DNA of 64,000 nt from Leucobacter luti (lineage in GTDB: Bacteria; Actinomycetota; Actinomycetes; Actinomycetales; Microbacteriaceae), in NCBI RefSeq assembly GCF_019464495.1, contig NZ_CP080492.1:1860001-1924000 (forward strand), written 5' to 3'. Shown here piece by piece: positions 1 to 8,590 of the stretch (position 1 is the first letter of the stretch; each line of letters opens with the position of its first letter). The translations under genes were made by a program, and so were the position numbers. The notes beneath the pieces were generated by a model, which searched no databases, had not been told where the DNA came from, and was given only the letters and a program-made list of their open reading frames with translations.

Positions 1-445
1 AAGAGCAACGCTGGCATGCCGTCCACGGCCTCGTCGATCAGGTGTGAGCTGAGAGTCGCACCGTCGAAGGCAGCGTAGTCGAGGTTCCAGGCGCGGACCC
101 AACCGTCACCGCCGCGCTCCCGGACTCGGGCAGTCTCGGCGCTGAGAGCGTTGCGGAGATCCCGCAGATCACGGACGGCCCCGAGATCGGCGCCCTGACA
201 GAGTTCGACGCCCTGAATCGGGTGCAGGTGCGCGTCGATGAGGCCGGGGTGACCGTCGCACCGGCGCCATCATCGACCCGGGTCTGCGGGCCCCGGAATG
301 CCTCAGCAATGTCATCGTCCGAGCCGACAGCGAGGACACGGCCATCTGCGATGGCAATCGAGCGCGGTGCGGTGTTCTCGTCACCGGCGACCATCGTGTG
401 CACGCGCGCGCTCGCGATGATCAAGTCGGCCTTCAGTTCCGCCAC
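1..445 (-). pseudogene. Amidohydrolase family 3 (YtcJ-like), N-terminal part, frameshifted and cut by window edge
   Basis: This is the N-terminus of a metal-dependent hydrolase of the YtcJ type. The start is a GTG at 445 preceded by GGGAGG at a good distance, rather than the longer upstream in-frame ATG. The first frame reads ADLIIASARVHTMV and GRVLAVG, the usual beta-strand start of the family, up to GATVTP. The family then expects GLIDAHLHP, the first metal-binding motif. That motif is present, but in the next frame, and continues to the window edge with WVRAWNLDYAAFDG. One base is missing near 244-249, in a GGCCGGGG context. The substrate is unknown. The gene is divergent from a TetR regulator 110 bp away, which may control it. 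Confidence 0.75.
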
Positions 446-555
446 GGTGTCCTCCCAGAGTTCATGACACCGCGTATCCTCGATGGAGACGCGGAGCACC
501 CTTAATTTACGCAGATTCAATAACGACTGCAAGCTCCGCTGCACGAGGGAGTTCC

Positions 556-1254
556 ATGACGACGGCGCCCGACGCCCACCGCTCGGCAGGGCGACCCCGG
601 ACCGCGGTGCTGTCGCGCGAGCGGATCCTCGCTGCCGCCTTCGCACTCGCCGACGTGCGCGGAGGCGATTTCACACTCGCAGCGCTCGCCCGCAGCCTCG
701 GCGTGCGCCCCTCTGCGCTGCACCACTACTTCGCTGGCAAGGACGAACTCATTGCGGGAATGCGTGGACAGCTCACCTCGCGTGTGGGTGACCACGGGTT
801 CGATACCTTGCCCTGGCACGAAGCCATCATTCCCTGGGCACGCACGTACCGGGTCACCTTTGGCGCTCACCCGGGGATCGTCGCCGCGCTCGCGACACTA
901 CCCGTCGCCGACGAACCCGAGTCAATGCTCGACTATGAGCGGATCGCTCGCGCCATGCACCGCGACGGCTACCCGGAACACCGGATCGTCCCCGCGATCG
1001 TCGCGCTCGAATCGTTCATCATCGGATCGGCGCTCGACTCGCTCACGCCGGAGGACAACCTCCGCCCGGTCAGTGCGCCCGATCGCACCCCGCACCTCAC
1101 CAGCGCTGAGGAAGCAGCCCGCGCTCAGCTGCGCACCCACGGCCGCTCGGCGGCCACCGAAACGTTTGAGTTCGGGCTCGCGGCGCTCGTGGCCGGATTG
1201 CGGGCAGCCGGAACCGCTGCCACAGTGTCCGGCCCCACCGAATCGGGCGTCTAG
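556..1254 (+). CDS. TetR/AcrR family transcriptional regulator
   Basis: A 232-residue TetR-type repressor. The DNA-binding helix-turn-helix sits at about residues 15-65 (FTLAALARSLGVRPSALHHYF followed by GKDELI), and the C-terminal half is the all-helical ligand-binding and dimerisation region seen in TetR_C proteins. A purine-rich GAGGGAG precedes the ATG. The stop codon overlaps the start of the next gene by one base (TAGTG), so the regulator and the AEC transporter are translationally coupled. It probably controls its own operon and perhaps the divergent amidohydrolase. No clear palindrome was found in the 110-bp divergent region, so the operator is unassigned. Confidence 0.9.
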   Translation: MTTAPDAHRSAGRPRTAVLSRERILAAAFALADVRGGDFTLAALARSLGVRPSALHHYFAGKDELIAGMRGQLTSRVGDHGFDTLPWHEAIIPWARTYRVTFGAHPGIVAALATLPVADEPESMLDYERIARAMHRDGYPEHRIVPAIVALESFIIGSALDSLTPEDNLRPVSAPDRTPHLTSAEEAARAQLRTHGRSAATETFEFGLAALVAGLRAAGTAATVSGPTESGV

Positions 1255-2177
1255 TGCTCGGTGTGCTGCAAGGCTTCGCTCTGATCCTCGGGATCATCGG
1301 TGCTGGCTACCTCGCGGCCAGATTTCGCGTCGTTGAAGGTGAACAGCGGCGAGTGCTCAACAACGTCGCATTTTTCGTCGCGACGCCAGCGCTCCTGTTC
1401 TCGGTGCTGCACGACAGCGATCCGGCCATCATCCTGTCACCCGTGATTCTGGTCACGAGCCTCGCGGCCGTGCTCGTCGCAGGCGGGTTCGTACTCGCCT
1501 CACGGCTCTGGTTTCGCCGCGACCTCGCTGGCACCACGCTCGGGGCAACGTGCGCCGGGTACGTAAACTCCAACAACCTCGGACTTCCCGTCGCCGTCTA
1601 CATTCTGGGCGATGCTGCGTACGTCGCACCGCTCCTCCTCGTGCAACTCGTGGTGTTCGCGCCAGCCGTGCTCGCGATCCTCGAGACGACCCGCGGGAAT
1701 CAACGCGGCGCACTCGTGGCACTCGGCCGCGCGGCATCAAACCCGATCATTCTTGCGTCTGTCGTCGGCCTCCTGGTGGCACTCGTGCGCGTGCCCATCC
1801 CCGAGTTGGTGCTGGGCCCGATCGAGATGCTCGGCGCAGCAGCGATCCCGATGGTGCTGCTCAGCTTTGGCATGTCGCTGCGCGGACAGCGTGCGCTGCA
1901 GGCCGGGACGGGCCGCGCTGCCGTGTTCGCCGCTGCCGGGCTGAAGGTGCTCGTGATGCCTGCGGTCGCATGGCTGCTCGCCACCGCTTTCGGGCTCTCT
2001 GCACACGAGGTGTTCGTTGCCACAACGATCGCCGCGCTTCCGACCGCACAGAACGTCTACAACTACGCAGCCACCTATCGCCGCGCTGAGACGATGGTGC
2101 GCGACACGGTGTTCCTCACCACCTTCGCGTCACTCCCCGTGATCGCATGTATCGCGTGGGTGCTCAGCGGGACCTAG
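1254..2177 (+). CDS. AEC (auxin efflux carrier) family transporter
   Basis: A 307-residue integral membrane protein with about ten hydrophobic segments in the five-plus-five arrangement of the AEC family (YfdV/MdcF/PIN-like). It opens with LQGFALILGIIGAGYLAARF. The mid region has GYVNSNNLGLPVAVYILGD and the C-terminal half IAALPTAQNVYNYA, both typical for AEC proteins. These carriers move organic anions such as malate or malonate; the substrate here is not known. It starts with GTG overlapping the stop of the TetR gene, so both lie in one transcript and the regulator may sense the transported compound. Confidence 0.88.
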   Translation: MLGVLQGFALILGIIGAGYLAARFRVVEGEQRRVLNNVAFFVATPALLFSVLHDSDPAIILSPVILVTSLAAVLVAGGFVLASRLWFRRDLAGTTLGATCAGYVNSNNLGLPVAVYILGDAAYVAPLLLVQLVVFAPAVLAILETTRGNQRGALVALGRAASNPIILASVVGLLVALVRVPIPELVLGPIEMLGAAAIPMVLLSFGMSLRGQRALQAGTGRAAVFAAAGLKVLVMPAVAWLLATAFGLSAHEVFVATTIAALPTAQNVYNYAATYRRAETMVRDTVFLTTFASLPVIACIAWVLSGT

Positions 2178-2322
2178 ATGGTGCTGCAGCAAGTCAGGGC
2201 GCAGCGCCGCCCAGGGGCCGCACGCAGCCCTCGGGAATAGTGCATGCGCCTCCGCGTTGTACCTCCTCGGACCACGGCGCAGCCGGGCCCGCAAGCCGTA
2301 TCCCAGCACCAAGGAGAACACC

Positions 2323-2898
2323 GTGAGCCCGCGCACCGCACAAACTAGTGCCCCCGTCCTCGACACCCTCGCCGAGCGCTGGAGCCCCCGCGCATTCGAT
2401 GCAGACCACACACTTCCCGCGAACGCCCTCCGTGGCGTCTTCGAAGCGGCCCGCTGGGCACCGAGCGCCAGCAACACGCAGCCATGGCGATTCATTCTTG
2501 CCCGCCGCGGCACTGAGAACTTCGCCAAGATTGAGGACACCCTCGCCGGATTCAACCGCGCATGGGCAGGCAGCGCCGCCGCGCTCGTCGTGAACGTCGC
2601 AGAGGTCACGAACGCTGCAGGCGACGCACAGCCGTGGGCCGAGTACGATCTGGGTCAGGCTGTCGCCCACCTCAGCGTGCAGGCACACGCCGAGGGGCTC
2701 TTCGTACACCAGATGGGTGGGTTTGACCGCGACGCGATCAGCGCCGCGTTCGGCATCGACCCTCGCTTCCGCCCCATTTCGGTCATGGTGATCGGTGCCC
2801 TCGGTTCCGCTGATCAGCTGCCTGAACCATTGCGCGAGCGCGAGGTAGCACCGCGCAGCCGAATTGAGCTCGAAGAGCTCTTCTTCGCACGCGACTAA
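2323..2898 (+). CDS. Nitroreductase family protein (FMN-dependent)
   Basis: A 191-residue FMN-binding nitroreductase-fold enzyme. The N-terminus has the family's LAERWSPRAFD motif, followed by EAARWAPSASNTQPWRF, which binds FMN and pairs subunits in the dimer. The central segment DLGQAVAHLSVQAHAEGLFVHQMGGF is also typical. The GTG start at 2323 is chosen because AAGGAG lies seven bases upstream and the residues before it do not look like family sequence. The natural substrate cannot be read from sequence; relatives reduce nitro compounds, quinones or enones using NAD(P)H. It is transcribed alone and ends at a strong hairpin. Confidence 0.88.
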   Translation: MSPRTAQTSAPVLDTLAERWSPRAFDADHTLPANALRGVFEAARWAPSASNTQPWRFILARRGTENFAKIEDTLAGFNRAWAGSAAALVVNVAEVTNAAGDAQPWAEYDLGQAVAHLSVQAHAEGLFVHQMGGFDRDAISAAFGIDPRFRPISVMVIGALGSADQLPEPLREREVAPRSRIELEELFFARD

Positions 2899-2905
2899 CG
2901 CGATG

Positions 2906-2953
2906 AACACCACGGGGGACGCGCAGCAGTAGCTGCGGGTCCCCCGTGGTGTT
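2906..2953. terminator. Bidirectional hairpin terminator
   Basis: A perfect 15-bp inverted repeat (arms 2906-2920 and 2939-2953, AACACCACGGGGGAC and its complement) lies between the convergent nitroreductase and the minus-strand gene ending at 2988. The outer AAC/GTT ends give short T-containing tails in both directions. It probably ends both transcripts. Confidence 0.8.
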
Positions 2954-2987
2954 TGCGGGCCGAACCGAGGTGAGTGTCGCCCACTCC

Positions 2988-3413
2988 CTAGCGGTCGGTA
3001 TCGACGGTGATCCCGCCCTCACCGTCGTCGAGCCGCAGCGCACGCACAAGTTCTGCTGCGTGTGTGGTCGATAGGATCACGCGCGCGAACGGGTCGTATT
3101 CGCCCACCCAGCCGCGATCTTCCGCTGCGTCCTGCGAGGTTTCGAGGTCGATCACGACTGCTTCGCGGCCCTTGCGGGCGAGCACGAAATCGCGCCCTGC
3201 GAAGCTTCGCCACGTACCAGAGGCGAGCGCCCCCGGGATGTGGGTGCCGGGAGAGCGCACACCGCGCAACCACACCCAAGGATCATCGGTGATCACCGCG
3301 GACGTGATTGCCGCGCGATCCAGCGTGATATCGCGACGCCGCAGCGAGGCCACCCGCTCAGCATTCGTGAGCCGAATGACCACGCGGTCGCGGTGTACCT
3401 CTACGCGCGCCAT
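2988..3413 (-). CDS. Conserved hypothetical protein, 141 aa
   Basis: A soluble protein with no signal peptide or membrane segment. It is rich in beta-prone stretches (VEVHRDRVVIRL, REAVVIDLE, FARVILSTTHAAELVRALR) and resembles small actinobacterial proteins with a PH-like beta fold ending in a helix, but I cannot assign a family with certainty. It lies 3 bp downstream of hemD on the same strand, so the two are probably cotranscribed, and it ends at the bidirectional hairpin. Its function is unknown; a link to tetrapyrrole synthesis is suggested only by position. Confidence 0.65.
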   Translation of the reverse strand: MARVEVHRDRVVIRLTNAERVASLRRRDITLDRAAITSAVITDDPWVWLRGVRSPGTHIPGALASGTWRSFAGRDFVLARKGREAVVIDLETSQDAAEDRGWVGEYDPFARVILSTTHAAELVRALRLDDGEGGITVDTDR

Positions 3414-3416
3414 CGA

Positions 3417-4208
3417 TCAGTCCAGCATGTCGCTCTGGTCAATGACTGACTCGACCGACTCGATCAAGGCTCGCTTCAGACGGTAATCACCGTGCGTCGG
3501 GTCGTCCGCGTCAGCGGGCAGTCCGAGAGCGGCTGCGACCTCAAGCGTGTTGACGCCAACGCAGGCCACGATCGTGTTCTCTGGGAGCTGCGGGAACTGT
3601 GCAGCGACCTCCTCCGCGATCTTTGCGGAAGCGACGAGCAGAGCGTTGATCCGGCCGGACTCGATGTCTTCGCGGATATGCACCGAAGCTGGCACTCCGA
3701 CAGTGCGGAACGCCAGCACCTGTGTGACGTCGTGCCCGCGATCGATCAGTCCCTCGGTGAGCACGGGGATCGCAACATCGGAGCGCAGCGTGAGCACCTT
3801 CAGCACGTCACCCGTGTCGATCTCCGACCATTCTTCGAGCAGCGCGTGCGTGCTGTTCTCCCGCTCAGGGGTGCGGGTGATGTGGTACCCCGCATCACGG
3901 AACGCCACAGCCGTGGCCTCTCCCACGATGGCGACGTTCGTTTCAGCGGGAATCACGGCATTGTGGTGCGTGAGTACGTCAGCAACCGTCGAGCTTGTCG
4001 CGGTCATCCAATCGAACTCGCCAGACTCCAGACGTTTGAGCGCATCGACCAACTGGTCTTCTTCGCTGGTATGGGCAAAATCAACTAGCGGCGCGGTGAC
4101 GGTGTGAGCCCCCTGCTCACGCAGCGCCTTCGAAACTAAATCCCCCCACGTGCCACCGCGGGGAATAAGTACCCGCAGGCCACTGAGCGGTTTCGCCTCA
4201 GACGACAT
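3417..4208 (-). CDS. hemD: Uroporphyrinogen-III synthase
   Basis: A HemD-like protein of about 263 residues that closes and isomerises hydroxymethylbilane to uroporphyrinogen III, the branch point for haem and other tetrapyrroles. The N-terminus GLRVLIPRGGTWGDLVSKALREQGAH, the VDFAHTSEEDQLVDALKRLESGEFDWMTATSSTVADVL segment and the conserved VAIVGEATAVAFRDAGY are characteristic; the C-terminal lobe carries INALLVASAKIAEEVAAQFPQ. Other hem genes are absent nearby, so this is an isolated hemD apart from the degenerate HemY-like gene 1.5 kb upstream. The ATG at 4208 is preferred; a GTG at 4217 is an alternative. Confidence 0.85.
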   Translation of the reverse strand: MSSEAKPLSGLRVLIPRGGTWGDLVSKALREQGAHTVTAPLVDFAHTSEEDQLVDALKRLESGEFDWMTATSSTVADVLTHHNAVIPAETNVAIVGEATAVAFRDAGYHITRTPERENSTHALLEEWSEIDTGDVLKVLTLRSDVAIPVLTEGLIDRGHDVTQVLAFRTVGVPASVHIREDIESGRINALLVASAKIAEEVAAQFPQLPENTIVACVGVNTLEVAAALGLPADADDPTHGDYRLKRALIESVESVIDQSDMLD

Positions 4209-4396
4209 AGACCCCACTCACTCGAAACAACAAGAAAAGACCAACTCAATAGTCACTCGAGGACCTGGAGCTGGTCACTGCTACGGAAAACCGTTGCCCC
4301 TATTCTTACGCTGAGGCCCCGCGGAAGCAAAATGAACGCCTCCACGGGACAGAACGCAATGGAACTGTGACCTCACTCTACGGGGCTTTGCACCCC

Positions 4397-4657
4397 TCAG
4401 GGGAAGCGTTTTGCGACCGAACGCGCGATTCCCCACACAACCAGGCCCGCGACGGCCGCGACTCCGGCAACTCCCGCGATGAAACGGAGCGGATTCTGCT
4501 CCTTCTCCTCCGCGATCCTGCGCTTCGCATCCGCGACCGAATCGTCGATGCGCTGCGCGTAATTGAGCCGGTTCTGCAACTGCGAGAGCGTGTCATACAA
4601 CTCTGCACGTGCATGCTGAGCCTCAGCGACGCCCTGCTCACGATCTTTCGCGCTCAT
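4397..4657 (-). CDS. DUF3618 domain protein
   Basis: An 86-residue protein with a charged N-terminal helix (EQGVAEAQHARAELYDTLSQLQNRLNYAQRIDDSVADAKRR region, positions 8-48) followed by one membrane segment near the C-terminus (FIAGVAGVAAVAGLVVWGIA). This matches the DUF3618 layout common in actinobacteria. It is the last gene of a three-gene minus-strand set with 4-bp overlaps, downstream of a Holin-X-like protein and a YtxH-like protein. These trios are thought to act at the envelope, perhaps under stress, but no biochemical role is established. Confidence 0.8.
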   Translation of the reverse strand: MSAKDREQGVAEAQHARAELYDTLSQLQNRLNYAQRIDDSVADAKRRIAEEKEQNPLRFIAGVAGVAAVAGLVVWGIARSVAKRFP

Positions 4658-5205
4658 CGCCAGTTCCCCTCTTCGCCAGCCTGTGGCATCCGGTGGTGTC
4701 GCACGGATCCGGTGGCACCGGGAGCGCCGAAGCCCTCGGTGGTGTGTGAGCCGCCTGCGGCACCCGCGGGACGCGCGGGGCCTGCCCCTGGTCGCGGCAT
4801 CGCGGTCTCCGCGTTGAAGCGCACCTCGCCAAGCGCAGCAACGTCATCACCGACCCGGCCGAGCGCTTGCTCTGGCACCGGGTTCCCTCGCTTGATCAAC
4901 ATGACTCCCGCAAGGACCGCAGCTGCTGCCAGTACCAGCAGTCCGGCTGCCACTACGAGCGCCGCAAGCCACCACGGCCACACCAGCGCGAGGGCAGCGA
5001 TGGCTGCGACGACCAGCGCCTGCAGCATGAAGAACACAAAGAACAATGCGACCGTGATCGCGCCAGCGCCGATCCCAGCCTTCTTTGCTTTGCTGGCGAC
5101 CTCCTGCTTGGCGTTCTCGTACTCGATCTTTGCGAGCGAAACAACCTGCTGTGGGAGGCGGGACAGCAGTTCAAATGTGCCAGCTTGGTCCTTCTTGCGC
5201 ATCAT
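4654..5205 (-). CDS. Actinobacterial Holin-X / phage holin superfamily III-like protein
   Basis: A 183-residue protein with a cytoplasmic helix (LLSRLPQQVVSLAKIEYENAK), two strong membrane segments at about residues 48-72 and 78-105, and a Pro/Gly/Ala-rich tail of about 70 residues ending in a basic stretch. The pattern of an amphipathic KIEYENAKQEVASKAKKAG segment before a hairpin of membrane helices is typical of Holin-X/DUF1469 proteins. The name reflects fold similarity to holins, and nothing nearby suggests a prophage. Its stop overlaps the DUF3618 start, and its start overlaps the YtxH-like stop. Confidence 0.8.
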   Translation of the reverse strand: MMRKKDQAGTFELLSRLPQQVVSLAKIEYENAKQEVASKAKKAGIGAGAITVALFFVFFMLQALVVAAIAALALVWPWWLAALVVAAGLLVLAAAAVLAGVMLIKRGNPVPEQALGRVGDDVAALGEVRFNAETAMPRPGAGPARPAGAAGGSHTTEGFGAPGATGSVRHHRMPQAGEEGNWR

Positions 5206-5636
5206 GCCGTACCGTCACTCCCGGCGGATGAGCGTTGCGCCCCACTCGCGCGTTTCGAGGATGCCGCACGCGGGGTGCCAGCTGAATCCTGCACTGCCGC
5301 CGCGAGCCCCTCAGCCGCAGCGACCACGCCCTCTGCGGCTGCAGCAACTCCTTCAGCAGCCTGTTGCTGCGGCGGTGTTGGTGCCTGCGCGGGCGCAGGA
5401 GACTCGCGCATGAGGGCGGAAACCGCACCCTTGCCAGCGCGGACCACAGTGGCCTTCAACTCGTCGACGCGCCCCTGCGCGGCCGTGCGAACCACGCCAA
5501 CCCCGCGTTGCACTGGCTCCGTGTTCCACACGGACTGCGCGCCTCGCTTGATCTGCTCGTATCGCTCGCGGCCCGCCCGTGTGCCCAAGACGTAGCCAAC
5601 GGCCGCGCCAAGAACGAATGCGATCTTGCCTTTCAT
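5202..5636 (-). CDS. YtxH-like envelope protein
   Basis: A 144-residue protein beginning MKGKIAFVLGAAVGYVLGTRAGRERYEQIKRGAQ, the characteristic single glycine-rich membrane segment followed by RAGRERYEQI seen in YtxH-like proteins. The rest is Ala/Pro-rich, predicted disordered, with repeated AAAEGV units near residues 95-115. It is the first gene of the three-gene envelope module, with a TGA/ATG overlap into the Holin-X gene. The function is not known; family members respond to general stress in other Gram-positives. Confidence 0.8.
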   Translation of the reverse strand: MKGKIAFVLGAAVGYVLGTRAGRERYEQIKRGAQSVWNTEPVQRGVGVVRTAAQGRVDELKATVVRAGKGAVSALMRESPAPAQAPTPPQQQAAEGVAAAAEGVVAAAEGLAAAVQDSAGTPRAASSKRASGAQRSSAGSDGTA

Positions 5637-5733
5637 ACTGCCTCCAGCCGATAACGTCCGGTACTCACGAGTAGCCTACTCCGGCTCGTCGCACTCTGCA
5701 TACCGATTCGGTTATATAGCGATCGATTTCGCT

Positions 5734-7143
5734 CTAGTCTGTAATGCCAGTCAGGTGCCTCCGCAGCTGAATCGCGCGCGCTCGCGCATCCGCGATTGCC
5801 GCAGCCAGGTCTCCCCCGTGCAGCGCTCCCCCAGTCGGGATCTGGCCGGGCCGGGCATCAGCCCAGGCCGAGAGCTGGCCCTGCGCTGCATCGCGCTGCT
5901 CGATCGTCACATATGGCGCAAACGGCATTGATACTTCAGCTGTGCCTTCGATCAAACTTGCCCCGGCGGCGATTGCAGCGTCTTTGACCCACGCTTCCGC
6001 GGCACTGCGTGCGGCCTCGGTCGTCGCGAGACCCTGCGCAGCGGGTCCGGAAACGATGGCCTGCCACCCTGCACCAGCGGGAGCAAAGCGAACGGTCCAT
6101 GAAGACCCATCCCCCACTTGCACTCCCCGCACCCCTGGGCCCTCTGGGTGCGTCGAGGGGAAGGCGGGTTGCGCCACGGCCACCCGTCCGCAGATACGGC
6201 GAGCGCCTCCCAGTAGCCCACTGAGCTCCGGGTCTTGTGGTGCGTGGCCGCTCGCTGCGGCGCCTCGGACAATCGCACGCGCGGTGGTGGCCTGCTCTGG
6301 TGTCTGAACTCCCGCAGTGGGCTGGGGCCCTGATTCCTCCGGATGCAGCGATCCCGAAGCCGCTGCGGCGCCTGTCGCCACGGTCCACCCAGTCTCCGTT
6401 GCGGTCACAATACCTGCGGGGGACTCGGCGAACTCGACGGCGTAGAGCCCCAGGCGCCGCAGCAGCGCCGTGCGCAGCTCACCCCACCCGACGGAGGGAG
6501 CTACGCGAGTTTCACGTGCAACATTCCGCTCCGCGTAGTCAAGCGCGGCGCCTGAGAGCGAGCCCATGCGCGTAAGCGCTTCGTTCAGGCCGGGCGCAAT
6601 GATCGCTACGTCGACATCAGCGGCGGGCACGCCGTACGCCTCCCGGGTGAGTGGCTCAACGAGGCGCTCGAGCACGCCGCCACCCATGCGGTTGCGCACC
6701 AGTTCGCCGAACTCGTGCGTTTTGCCAATCGTCAAGACCGGGCGGATCCGATCCAATGCCGCGCGGAATGCAGCACCGCCGCCCAAGAGCGCGAGCGACG
6801 CGCTCGACAATGGCACGGCGGGGATCCCGAACACTGCGGGCTGCGGTTGCGGCAGCCATTCCCCCTGTGCGTTCTGCAGCAGCGGCGGGGGCGGGGGCAG
6901 CTCTGTGAATCCGGGGCTGGATCCGTTCTCTGGCGCTCCGGCACCACCGATGGGAGTCGCTACGTGCGCGAGGAACGAACGCAAGCTCCCGTCAGGATCC
7001 CGCACTCCGTCGGCATCGCGCGGGTCAGCCCGGTCATCTTCCCGCATATGCGGATAGATGCGGACCGACAGACCGACCTCAGCGAGCTCAAGCGCCGACG
7101 CGAGTTCTGGCAGGCTATCGCCCAGGACAACGACATCGACCAT
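5734..7143 (-). CDS. Protoporphyrinogen oxidase (HemY)-like protein with degenerate FAD site
   Basis: A 469-residue protein whose middle resembles the HemY/CgoX flavoenzyme family: GELVRNRMGGGVLERLVEPL followed by TREAYGVPAADVD matches the conserved helix and loop there. At the N-terminus, where the family has GxGxxGLxxA for FAD, this protein reads VVVLGDSLPELASALELAEVGLSVRIYP, so the glycines for dinucleotide binding are largely lost. A Pro-rich insertion follows at about residues 80-95. It is probably not an active oxidase, or binds a different cofactor. The gene starts 1 bp after the stop of the CPBP protease, so the two form an operon. It may be a redundant paralogue of the haem-pathway enzyme. 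Confidence 0.6.
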   Translation of the reverse strand: MVDVVVLGDSLPELASALELAEVGLSVRIYPHMREDDRADPRDADGVRDPDGSLRSFLAHVATPIGGAGAPENGSSPGFTELPPPPPLLQNAQGEWLPQPQPAVFGIPAVPLSSASLALLGGGAAFRAALDRIRPVLTIGKTHEFGELVRNRMGGGVLERLVEPLTREAYGVPAADVDVAIIAPGLNEALTRMGSLSGAALDYAERNVARETRVAPSVGWGELRTALLRRLGLYAVEFAESPAGIVTATETGWTVATGAAAASGSLHPEESGPQPTAGVQTPEQATTARAIVRGAAASGHAPQDPELSGLLGGARRICGRVAVAQPAFPSTHPEGPGVRGVQVGDGSSWTVRFAPAGAGWQAIVSGPAAQGLATTEAARSAAEAWVKDAAIAAGASLIEGTAEVSMPFAPYVTIEQRDAAQGQLSAWADARPGQIPTGGALHGGDLAAAIADARARAIQLRRHLTGITD

Positions 7144-7144
7144 G

Positions 7145-8392
7145 CTAGTTGCGGCCCTCTCGCGCGTCAGAGTCCGGGCTCGTTGCGCCCGGCAACACCG
7201 ATGACGTCTCGCCGAAGGGTGTCTGGCCCGGCTCCGCTCCTCCGGGGAGTGCCCCAGACGGCGCCGCTACCTGGATCAGATCGATCCGGCTCCGACCATG
7301 CCCTCCCCGCCTAAAGATCCGCAGTGCGAGCCAGATGAAGACCGCGAGCCCGGCAACTTCGCCCACCAAGCTTCCGGGGCCCGCACCCTCAGCGGTCTGT
7401 GCGGTCTCGCCGCCGACACCAGCTGTCATGAAGCCGAAGGCGACCAGATTGTTGACGATGTGAATTGCGATCGCGGCCTCGAGGCCACCCGTGCGCCAGG
7501 TCAGCCACGCGGCGACAGCGCCCATGAGCCCGACGGCGGTGAGACCCCAGATGTCGTAGATGTGGCCAAGCGCAAACGCGACCGAGGGAATGAGGATCGC
7601 GAACCAGGGATTCTTCAGCCAAGAGCCGATCACCTGCATAAACAGGCCGCGGAACACCACCTCTTCTGCGGTGGCCTGGAACGGCACCAGGATCACGATA
7701 AACAGCAAGGACAGCAGGGCGGCATTGACGTCAAAGTCTCTCGCTGCGTCGCCAGCTGGCTCGGTGAACGCAGTGGGGTTCAGGAGGAAATCGAAGCCGA
7801 TCCCTGCCGCGTTCATCACGATCACCGCGAGCACGGCAGCACCGAACAGTCGACCGAGGAACCCCCACCGGATGCGTGTGGCAACCGACCAGACCCGGGC
7901 AATGGGGCGCATGCCGAGTGTGAGCATGCCCAGGAGCACTGCGGGAATCATAATGATGATCGAAACCATGCTGAGCAGGATCGAAACGGGTCGCTGCGTG
8001 TCGAGCATCTCCGAAGCGCCCGTAGTGACGTCCATGGCATAGTTCGGATCGAACACGAGCATGATCGGCACAAACAGCACGGATACGAGCACTGTCAGGA
8101 TTCCGAAGTAGGCGCCGGAGATCAGCAGGAGCAGCAGCGGCTTCCACCAGCGGTAGTTCTGCGTGCCACGCAGGAGCCGGTGATACTCCAGCGGCTCCGT
8201 TTCCACGGTGCGCATCTGCACGGGCTGCTGTGCCCATGCCCACTGCGGTGGGGCGGTGGGGTGGGCAGGCGCCGGCTGGCCGGGCAGTGGCTGAGCGGGT
8301 TGCTGGGGAAGCTGCTCGGGAGGTGGCGGAACCTGCGCAGCAGGATTCCCTGGCTCAGGCTGGGCGGTGGGATCCGGGCCGATGCTCGTCAT
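7145..8392 (-). CDS. CPBP family intramembrane metalloprotease
   Basis: A 415-residue membrane protein. The first 75 residues are a Pro/Gln-rich cytoplasmic tail; about eight membrane segments follow. The ABI/CPBP catalytic motifs are visible: EEVVFRG (paired Glu and Arg), then FALGH, then AIHIVNN. In bacteria such proteases (CAAX protease and bacteriocin-processing type) often mature peptides or act in immunity to bacteriocins, but no peptide gene is seen nearby. It is the first gene of a two-gene transcript with the HemY-like gene. Confidence 0.87.
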   Translation of the reverse strand: MTSIGPDPTAQPEPGNPAAQVPPPPEQLPQQPAQPLPGQPAPAHPTAPPQWAWAQQPVQMRTVETEPLEYHRLLRGTQNYRWWKPLLLLLISGAYFGILTVLVSVLFVPIMLVFDPNYAMDVTTGASEMLDTQRPVSILLSMVSIIIMIPAVLLGMLTLGMRPIARVWSVATRIRWGFLGRLFGAAVLAVIVMNAAGIGFDFLLNPTAFTEPAGDAARDFDVNAALLSLLFIVILVPFQATAEEVVFRGLFMQVIGSWLKNPWFAILIPSVAFALGHIYDIWGLTAVGLMGAVAAWLTWRTGGLEAAIAIHIVNNLVAFGFMTAGVGGETAQTAEGAGPGSLVGEVAGLAVFIWLALRIFRRGGHGRSRIDLIQVAAPSGALPGGAEPGQTPFGETSSVLPGATSPDSDAREGRN

Positions 8393-8532
8393 GCATCTAT
8401 TCTTTCATCTCGCGCTGAGCAGCTCCCGTTCACACTCCCACACCGTGATCCCGCACAGGCCGCGAGGCTGCCAAAACACACATAGCCGGGGCGCTCGTCA
8501 CCGTTCGCTCCCGCCTATGCTTCCTCCAACGC

Positions 8533-8572
8533 ACGCACGCCCCGAGCCAGAGACCAGACTCGGGGCGTGCGT
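8533..8572 (-). terminator. Hairpin terminator of glyS
   Basis: A perfect 14-bp inverted repeat (ACGCACGCCCCGAG at 8533-8546 and its complement at 8559-8572) with a 12-nt loop lies 19 bp downstream of the glyS stop. The T tract is weak, as is common in high-GC actinobacteria. Confidence 0.75.
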
Positions 8573-8590
8573 CGTTGAAACGACGATGAA

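Noticed and set aside
4654..5205. Possible prophage lysis module because of the holin-like protein
   Set aside because: No endolysin, integrase or phage structural gene nearby; the YtxH/Holin-X/DUF3618 trio is a common chromosomal set in actinobacteria.
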